Assembly (NCBI GenBank): GCA_022615295.1
Contig: JAKEHF010000190.1
Coordinates: 1 to 10,296, forward strand
Length of the DNA: 10,296 bases
DNA from: Actinomycetota bacterium
GTDB lineage: Bacteria > Actinomycetota > Acidimicrobiia > Spongiisociales > ZC4RG35
Direction of reading: 5' to 3'
The notes under the pieces are model-generated. The model was given only the letters and a program-made list of their open reading frames with translations. It did no database searches and had not been told where the DNA came from. The translations under genes were made by a program, and so were the position numbers. Shown here in pieces: positions 6,541-10,296 of this stretch. The number at the start of each line of letters is the position of its first letter. Position 1 is the stretch's first letter.

Positions 6541-7154
6541 CACCGCAGAACTACGTGATCCCCACAGTCTTCGAGCAGACCAGCAGGGGTGAGCGCTACT
6601 TCGACATCTACAGCAGACTCCTCAAGGACCGGATCATCTTCCTGGGGACGCCCATCGACGACACCATCGCCAATCTGATCATGGCCCAGCTCCTCCATCT
6701 CGAGTCGGAGGACCCGGACAAGGACGTGTTCCTCTACATCAACTCACCGGGCGGGTCGATCACCTCATTGTTCGCCATCTACGACACCATGCAATACATA
6801 AAGCCCGACGTGAACACCGTGTGCATGGGCATGGCCGCCTCGGCGGCGGCGGTCATCCTTGCCGGGGGTGCCGAGGGGAAGCGATACGCCCTACCTCACG
6901 CCCGGGTGATGCTCCATCAGCCACATGGTGGGGCCCAGGGCCAAGCGACCGACATCGAGATCCAGGCGAGGCTGATCATCCAGATGAGAGAGCAGCTCAA
7001 CCAGATCCTCGCCGAGCACACAGGTCAGACCCTCGAGAAGATCTCACTGGACACGGAGAGGGACTATTGGATGCTCGCCGCCGAGGCCAAGGAGTACGGG
7101 GTCATCGACGGAGTGCTCACCCGACGCGAGCTGGCTGCTGTAGCCTCCCGGTAG
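6537..7154 (+). CDS. clpP: ATP-dependent Clp protease proteolytic subunit ClpP
   Basis: ClpP forms the barrel-shaped serine protease that degrades substrates unfolded by ClpX or another Clp ATPase in the cytoplasm. The 205-aa product keeps the full triad: Ser102 in 'GMAASAAAV', His127 in 'MLHQPHGG' and Asp176 in 'DTERDYW'. The spacings between them match those of the E. coli enzyme. 'YINSPGGS' (67-74) is the oxyanion-strand motif. The start overlaps the tig stop by 4 nt, with a purine-rich GGAGGAAGAGGA site inside the tig end. The sequence around the nucleophile (SAAAVILAGG instead of the common SMGALLLAAG) is slightly unusual. Only one clpP is present before clpX, whereas many actinobacteria have clpP1-clpP2 in tandem. 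Confidence 0.97.
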   Translation: MTPQNYVIPTVFEQTSRGERYFDIYSRLLKDRIIFLGTPIDDTIANLIMAQLLHLESEDPDKDVFLYINSPGGSITSLFAIYDTMQYIKPDVNTVCMGMAASAAAVILAGGAEGKRYALPHARVMLHQPHGGAQGQATDIEIQARLIIQMREQLNQILAEHTGQTLEKISLDTERDYWMLAAEAKEYGVIDGVLTRRELAAVASR

Positions 7155-7163
7155 GAGGTCCAG

Positions 7164-8426
7164 ATGCCAAGACTTGGCGAGGGTGGTGAGCTGCTCAAGT
7201 GCAGCTTCTGCGGCAAGTCGCAGAAGCAGGTCAAAAAGCTGATCGCCGGCCCCGGGGTCTATATCTGTGACGAGTGCATCGAGTTGTGCAACGAGATCAT
7301 GGAGGAGGATCTCGCCACAACCGACGAGTTCACCTTCACCGAGCTCCCCAAGCCCGCCGAGATCAAGAGCTATCTCGACGACTACGTGGTGGGGCAGGAG
7401 GAGGCGAAGAAGAAGCTCTCGGTGGCCGTCTACAACCACTACAAGCGGATCCGCTCAGGCGAAGGGCATCGTGAGGTCGAGCTCCAGAAATCGAACATCC
7501 TGCTGATCGGTCCCACGGGGAGTGGCAAGACGCTCCTCGCCCAGACCCTCGCCCGTCAGCTCAACGTGCCATTCGCCATCGCCGACGCCACCTCGCTGAC
7601 CGAGGCCGGCTATGTGGGTGAGGACGTGGAGAACATCCTCCTCAAGCTGCTCCAGGCCGCCGACTACGACGTCAACCGGGCCCAGCAGGGGATCATCTAC
7701 ATAGACGAGATCGACAAGGTCTCCCGCAAGGCGGAGAACCCCTCGATCACCAGGGACGTCTCGGGAGAGGGCGTGCAACAGGCTCTCCTCAAGATCCTCG
7801 AGGGAACGGTGGCCTCGGTGCCCCCGCAGGGGGGGAGGAAACACCCCCATCAGGAGTTCATCCAACTCGACACCACGAACGTGCTCTTCATCTGTGGCGG
7901 CGCCTTTGGCGGTCTCGAGGACATCATCGGCAACCGGGTCGGGAAGCGGGGTGTCGGGTTTGGGGCGGAGGTCCGCTCCCGCTCCGAAGGCCGGCCACGC
8001 GACCTGCTCAGCCAGGTGCTCCCTGAGGACCTGATGAAGTACGGTCTCATCCCCGAGTTCATAGGTCGGCTCCCGGTCATGGCCACGGTCGAGGACCTCG
8101 ATCAGGACGCACTGATCCGGATCCTCACCGAGCCGAAGAACGCCCTCACCAAGCAGTACGCCCGGATGTTCGAGATGGACAACGTTTCTCTCGTCTTCAC
8201 TCCGGACTCCCTTGTCGCCATCGCCGAGCAGGCGCTGAAACGGTCGACAGGAGCCCGGGGTCTTCGGGCGATCATGGAGGAGGTCCTCCTCAACACCATG
8301 TACGACCTGCCCTCACGTGACGACGTCGAGCAGGTCCTCATCGACAGGGATGTGGTCGAGAAGAAGGTGAACCCCACCCTGGTCCCGGTGCGGCCGGTGG
8401 TCGAGTCCACCGAGCGCAGCGCCTGA
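7164..8426 (+). CDS. clpX: ATP-dependent Clp protease ATP-binding subunit ClpX
   Basis: ClpX is the AAA+ unfoldase that recognises tagged or native substrates, unfolds them and passes them to ClpP. The 420-aa product has an N-terminal four-Cys zinc domain (Cys13, Cys16, Cys35, Cys38), Walker A 'GPTGSGKT' (116-123), the pore loop 'GYVG' (149-152), Walker B 'IIYIDEID' (177-184) and the RKH loop (225-227). The ClpP-contact loop reads VGF (264-266) instead of IGF, a conservative change. The arginine finger is Arg302 in 'EFIGR' and sensor 2 is Arg365 in 'GARGLR'. AGGAGG lies 5 nt before the ATG. It is 9 nt downstream of clpP and surely in the same operon. No clear terminator hairpin follows the stop. 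Confidence 0.98.
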   Translation: MPRLGEGGELLKCSFCGKSQKQVKKLIAGPGVYICDECIELCNEIMEEDLATTDEFTFTELPKPAEIKSYLDDYVVGQEEAKKKLSVAVYNHYKRIRSGEGHREVELQKSNILLIGPTGSGKTLLAQTLARQLNVPFAIADATSLTEAGYVGEDVENILLKLLQAADYDVNRAQQGIIYIDEIDKVSRKAENPSITRDVSGEGVQQALLKILEGTVASVPPQGGRKHPHQEFIQLDTTNVLFICGGAFGGLEDIIGNRVGKRGVGFGAEVRSRSEGRPRDLLSQVLPEDLMKYGLIPEFIGRLPVMATVEDLDQDALIRILTEPKNALTKQYARMFEMDNVSLVFTPDSLVAIAEQALKRSTGARGLRAIMEEVLLNTMYDLPSRDDVEQVLIDRDVVEKKVNPTLVPVRPVVESTERSA

Positions 8427-8445
8427 GATCTCCCACTCTCGGTGA

Positions 8446-8474
8446 TTGACACCGCCTCGACTCGATGACAGACT
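8446..8474 (+). promoter_or_regulatory. Promoter, copy 1 (TTGACA-N17-CAGACT)
   Basis: TTGACA at 8446-8451 is a perfect -35 box; 17 nt later CAGACT (8469-8474) serves as a weak -10 box with the key A at position 2 and T at position 6. The second surface-protein gene has the same layout (TTGACT-N17-CACACT). In both copies exactly nine nt separate the -10 from a GACCAC motif. That repeated geometry is the main support. The transcript start would be near 8481. Confidence 0.65.
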
Positions 8475-8480
8475 GTGAGT

Positions 8481-8608
8481 ATCGACCACAAAGAGTGGCG
8501 ATGGGCTTAGGGAGGCTACGACACCGGACCTGCAAGACGGTCACCTCGGTCCGGATGAGCCAGTGGTGAGACCGACCTGTTCCCGACCTAACAGAGGGGA
8601 TGGGGGAT
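8481..8608 (+). promoter_or_regulatory. Structured 5' leader, copy 1 (candidate regulatory RNA)
   Basis: This leader holds a block (8508-8578) that matches the second leader at 66 of 71 positions without gaps. CCGGACC (8524-8530) pairs with GGTCCGG (8548-8554) around a 17-nt loop. In that loop CGGTCACC (8538-8545) can pair with the downstream GGTG-AG-ACCG (8565-8574), a likely pseudoknot or alternative fold. After the block, TCCC (8581-8584) can pair with GGGA (8597-8600), which overlaps the Shine-Dalgarno GGGG at 8596-8599. A translational switch is therefore plausible. I could not match it to a riboswitch class I know; ligand and function are unknown. Confidence 0.6.
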
Positions 8609-9415
8609 ATGGGAATGCGGACCGAAACGGTCGGCATCGGGGGGCGGCGTCTCCTGGCGATCATGACGGCGACGGCACTGGTGGCTTCGCTGGTGTTGCT
8701 GGTCACCATGCCGGCGAGGGCACACACACCCGACGTCGATCACGACTGCTACGGGTGGAGCGTCGATCTCAAGTTCTACAACACCCAGGGTGACAACTCG
8801 GTGAGGATCTGGATAGACGAGTCGCTGGTCGTCGATATCGCCGACTTTGGCCCCAACTACGCCGACTCCGGGACCTGGGATCCAAGCTCTGACCATGCCA
8901 TCACGGTGGTGGTCGTGGCCTGGGACGACCCTACCGGGTCCGAGGGCTGGAGCTTTGTCTACGAGGGCTCGGAGGTCGCCTGTGTCCAGCCGACCACGAC
9001 CTCGACGCTCCCGCCGACGACGACCACGGAGCTACCGACCACTACGACCACGGAGCCACCGACCACTACGACCACGGCGCCGGAGACGACGACGACGGTG
9101 CCGGAGACGACGACGACGGTGCCGGAGACGACGACCACTCTCCCCGATCGGTTTGTCTGTGATGAGTCCGGGGCGATCGTCACCGTCGGACCCAATGACG
9201 AGGGCTACGACGAGGCCTTCGACACGGTGGAGGAGGCGGAGCGTGACTGCACCCTGGTCGAGGGGACCGTGGTCACGACGACACCGTCCACCACCGGGGC
9301 GGAGGAGTTGCCTTTCACCGGTCTCGACACCGGTTTGATGTCGGGGCTCGCCATGGTCCTTCTCGGTATCGGTGCCATGCTGCTCACCGTGACCAGGAGA
9401 CTCGAGGAGCACTGA
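8609..9415 (+). CDS. Secreted surface protein with Thr-rich stalk and LPFTG sortase anchor
   Basis: The 268-aa product has a signal peptide ending at about Ala38 ('MPARA' before HTP). A small globular domain (39-127) has Cys47 and Cys125 and the motif 'EGWSFV'. A Pro/Thr stalk (128-179) follows, then a second small segment with Cys184 and Cys214. The C-terminus holds the sorting signal: LPFTG at 234-238, a hydrophobic helix and 'RRLEEH'. A sortase would link it to the cell wall. I chose ATG 8609 over ATG 8600 because it aligns with the start of the second copy, both at 9 nt from the GGGG ribosome-binding site, and 8600 would leave no spacing. The 'GWSFV...C' end of the first domain is shared with the next protein. 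The function is unknown; adhesion or envelope display is a guess. Confidence 0.88.
   Translation: MGMRTETVGIGGRRLLAIMTATALVASLVLLVTMPARAHTPDVDHDCYGWSVDLKFYNTQGDNSVRIWIDESLVVDIADFGPNYADSGTWDPSSDHAITVVVVAWDDPTGSEGWSFVYEGSEVACVQPTTTSTLPPTTTTELPTTTTTEPPTTTTTAPETTTTVPETTTTVPETTTTLPDRFVCDESGAIVTVGPNDEGYDEAFDTVEEAERDCTLVEGTVVTTTPSTTGAEELPFTGLDTGLMSGLAMVLLGIGAMLLTVTRRLEEH
8990..9145 (+). repeat. Coding repeat: Pro-Thr stalk
   Basis: The repeat encodes units such as ELPTTTTT, EPPTTTTT, then APETTTT and two VPETTTT, with periods of 24 nt and then 21 nt. The ACG/ACC-rich DNA resembles stalks of wall-anchored proteins. Such spacers are often O-glycosylated in this group, which cannot be seen here. Confidence 0.9.
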
Positions 9416-9421
9416 GTCGGC

Positions 9422-9455
9422 TGAGGGAGGGGCTCGGGGTCGGGTCTCTCCCTCA
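9422..9455 (+). terminator. Hairpin after the LPFTG gene
   Basis: TGAGGGAG (9422-9429) pairs with CTCCCTCA (9448-9455), and the stem can continue inward with wobble pairs to about 14 bp around a six-nt loop. It starts six nt after the stop codon. No T-run follows, so it would be a T-less terminator. The next stretch to about 9572 shows no gene or motif that I can support. Confidence 0.55.
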
Positions 9456-9572
9456 CCCGAAGTGATCATGTAATGCGGCGCGTCGCGATTCAATTGGGTC
9501 GCATGGCCCACCGCAGATCCCACGACCACGGGGGTTTCCGGCTAAGTTACCGCCCGAGATACGACAACACGG

Positions 9573-9601
9573 TTGACTTCGGGACCTGGTGAGGGCACAC
9601 T
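9573..9601 (+). promoter_or_regulatory. Promoter, copy 2 (TTGACT-N17-CACACT)
   Basis: TTGACT (9573-9578), a 17-nt gap and CACACT (9596-9601) repeat the layout found before the first surface-protein gene, again with nine nt to GACCAC (9611-9616). The spacer sequence itself is not conserved, so selection on the boxes is likely. The transcript would start near 9608. Confidence 0.65.
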
Positions 9602-9607
9602 GTGGTG

Positions 9608-9748
9608 GTCGACCACGTTGAGTGGTCTCGGAGACAACAAGGGCAAATAGGGAGGCATCGAAACCGGACCTGCAACACGGTCACCTCGGTCCGGTTGAGC
9701 CAGTGGTGAGACCGACCTATCCCGTGAGCTGATAAGGGGATAGGAATC
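9608..9748 (+). promoter_or_regulatory. Structured 5' leader, copy 2 (candidate regulatory RNA)
   Basis: This copy has an extra 5' hairpin GACCAC-GTTGA-GTGGTC (9611-9627), reduced to four pairs in copy 1. In the conserved block (9648-9718) the main stem is longer, AACCGGACC with GGTCCGGTT (9662-9670 and 9688-9696), with the same loop except for one base. The CGGTCACC/GGTG-AG-ACCG pairing is retained. TATCCC (9718-9723) pairs fully with GGGATA (9737-9742), covering most of the GGGG ribosome-binding site that stands nine nt before the ATG. It keeps the same order of parts as copy 1. Confidence 0.6.
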
Positions 9749-10296
9749 ATGAGCACAACTGGCGGCAGATGGGAGGCAAGACGTCTGCTGGCCCTCCTCA
9801 CCGCGTTCGCCGCCGCGATTTCAATGACGGTGGTCTTCGCAGGCACGGCACAAGCCGACAGCCCGGCAACATTGCCGTGGGACAACGCACAGAACGATGC
9901 GGACTGGTGGGAGGACTGGGGGGACGACACCCACGGTGAGAGCGATTGGACCTGTGTCAAGGACGAGACCGGCGGCGACGGGACCTATGAGATCGGCGAT
10001 CCACCTACGGGTGAGGTTTGGAGGCTCGTCGTGGTCAAGGCGGGGTCGGAATACGTAGACCTCTTCTGGAATCCGGCGTCGGGTGACGATGTGGAGCACA
10101 GCCAACAAGGTGGCTGGAGCTTCGTGATTCTCTGCTCCCGGCCGGGTGGGACCACCTCGAGCGAACCGGAGACCACCTCGTCGAGCGTCGACGAGACCAC
10201 TTCGTCGAGCGTCCGGGAGACCACCACCTCGAGCGTCGACGACACCACGACCTCGAGTGTGGACGACACCACTACCTCGAGTGTGGACGACACCAC
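9749..10296 (+). CDS. Secreted Ser/Thr-rich surface protein, 3' end outside window
   Basis: The frame is open from ATG 9749 to the window end (182 codons). A signal peptide with two Arg, a hydrophobic core and 'GTAQA' ends near residue 36. A domain of about 95 residues (37-131) has Cys69 and Cys129 and the motifs 'WRLVVVKAGSEYV' and 'GGWSFVILC'. This is the style of small domains at the N-terminus of actinobacterial sortase-anchored proteins. From residue 141 a repeat of 8-residue units such as TTSSSVDE and TTTSSVDD begins. By analogy with the neighbour I expect an LPXTG-type signal beyond the edge, but this is not seen. It has its own promoter and leader, so it is a tandem, separately transcribed relative of the gene before it. 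Confidence 0.85.
   Translation, partial: MSTTGGRWEARRLLALLTAFAAAISMTVVFAGTAQADSPATLPWDNAQNDADWWEDWGDDTHGESDWTCVKDETGGDGTYEIGDPPTGEVWRLVVVKAGSEYVDLFWNPASGDDVEHSQQGGWSFVILCSRPGGTTSSEPETTSSSVDETTSSSVRETTTSSVDDTTTSSVDDTTTSSVDDT
10169..10296 (+). repeat. Coding repeat: 24-nt Ser/Thr/Val/Asp units, running off the window
   Basis: At least five 24-nt units encode an ETTSSSVD-type octapeptide, drifting to DTTTSSVD. The last two full units are nearly identical at the DNA level, suggesting recent unit duplication. The unit count beyond the edge is unknown. Confidence 0.9.

Noticed and set aside
8481..8608. Leader as a known c-di-GMP-I, ydaO (c-di-AMP) or cobalamin riboswitch
   Set aside because: Fragments such as TCACCTCG or GAGCCAG recall ydaO or cobalamin boxes, but the other conserved core motifs of these classes, as I remember them, are absent and the pairing scheme differs. 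A covariance-model search would be decisive.
8990..9145. Short regular repeats as a CRISPR array
   Set aside because: The units are in frame, code for Pro/Thr repeats and have no unique spacers.

Overview
The window is about 10.3 kb of high-GC bacterial chromosome. The gene content points to Actinomycetota, and the Thr-rich sortase-type surface proteins, a DUF5667-like anti-sigma factor and a tRNA cluster ahead of tig-clpP-clpX would suit the Acidimicrobiia. The class is an inference from gene style, not from a marker phylogeny.

Left part (1-1713, minus strand): the 5' end of a tRNA-Leu cut by the window edge, then a translationally coupled pair. An ECF sigma factor overlaps by 4 nt (ATGA) a one-pass membrane protein that is probably its anti-sigma factor. 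That protein ends in a very long Gly-Gln tail (40 uninterrupted GQ units, then a Gly/Gln/Asn-rich end).

1871-3822 (plus): a TadE-like gene and a TadG-like gene overlap. Both are small-pilus or surface-assembly proteins with an N-terminal membrane anchor. No other Tad machinery is in the window.

3858-5112: a tRNA-rich stretch. It holds a minus-strand tRNA-Lys(CTT), then a helix-turn-helix protein with a LAGLIDADG-like 'YWGEG' motif whose conserved C-terminus has been thrown out of frame by one extra base. Four plus-strand tRNAs follow (Pro-TGG, Gly-TCC, Arg-TCT, His-GTG), then a perfect 12-bp hairpin.

5137-8426 (plus): the protein quality-control operon tig-clpP-clpX, with a 4-nt overlap between the first two genes and 9 nt between the last two. 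The trigger factor handles nascent chains, while ClpX unfolds and feeds substrates to ClpP. Only one clpP lies here, where many actinobacteria have two in tandem.

8427-10296 (plus): two tandem genes for secreted surface proteins. The first is complete with an LPFTG sortase motif; the second is cut by the window end. Their coding regions hardly align, yet each has the same upstream cassette. It comprises a TTGAC-type promoter with 17-nt spacer, a structured leader with a 71-nt block identical at 66 positions, and a short hairpin that can mask the Shine-Dalgarno sequence. This duplicated leader RNA is the most likely undescribed system in the window.
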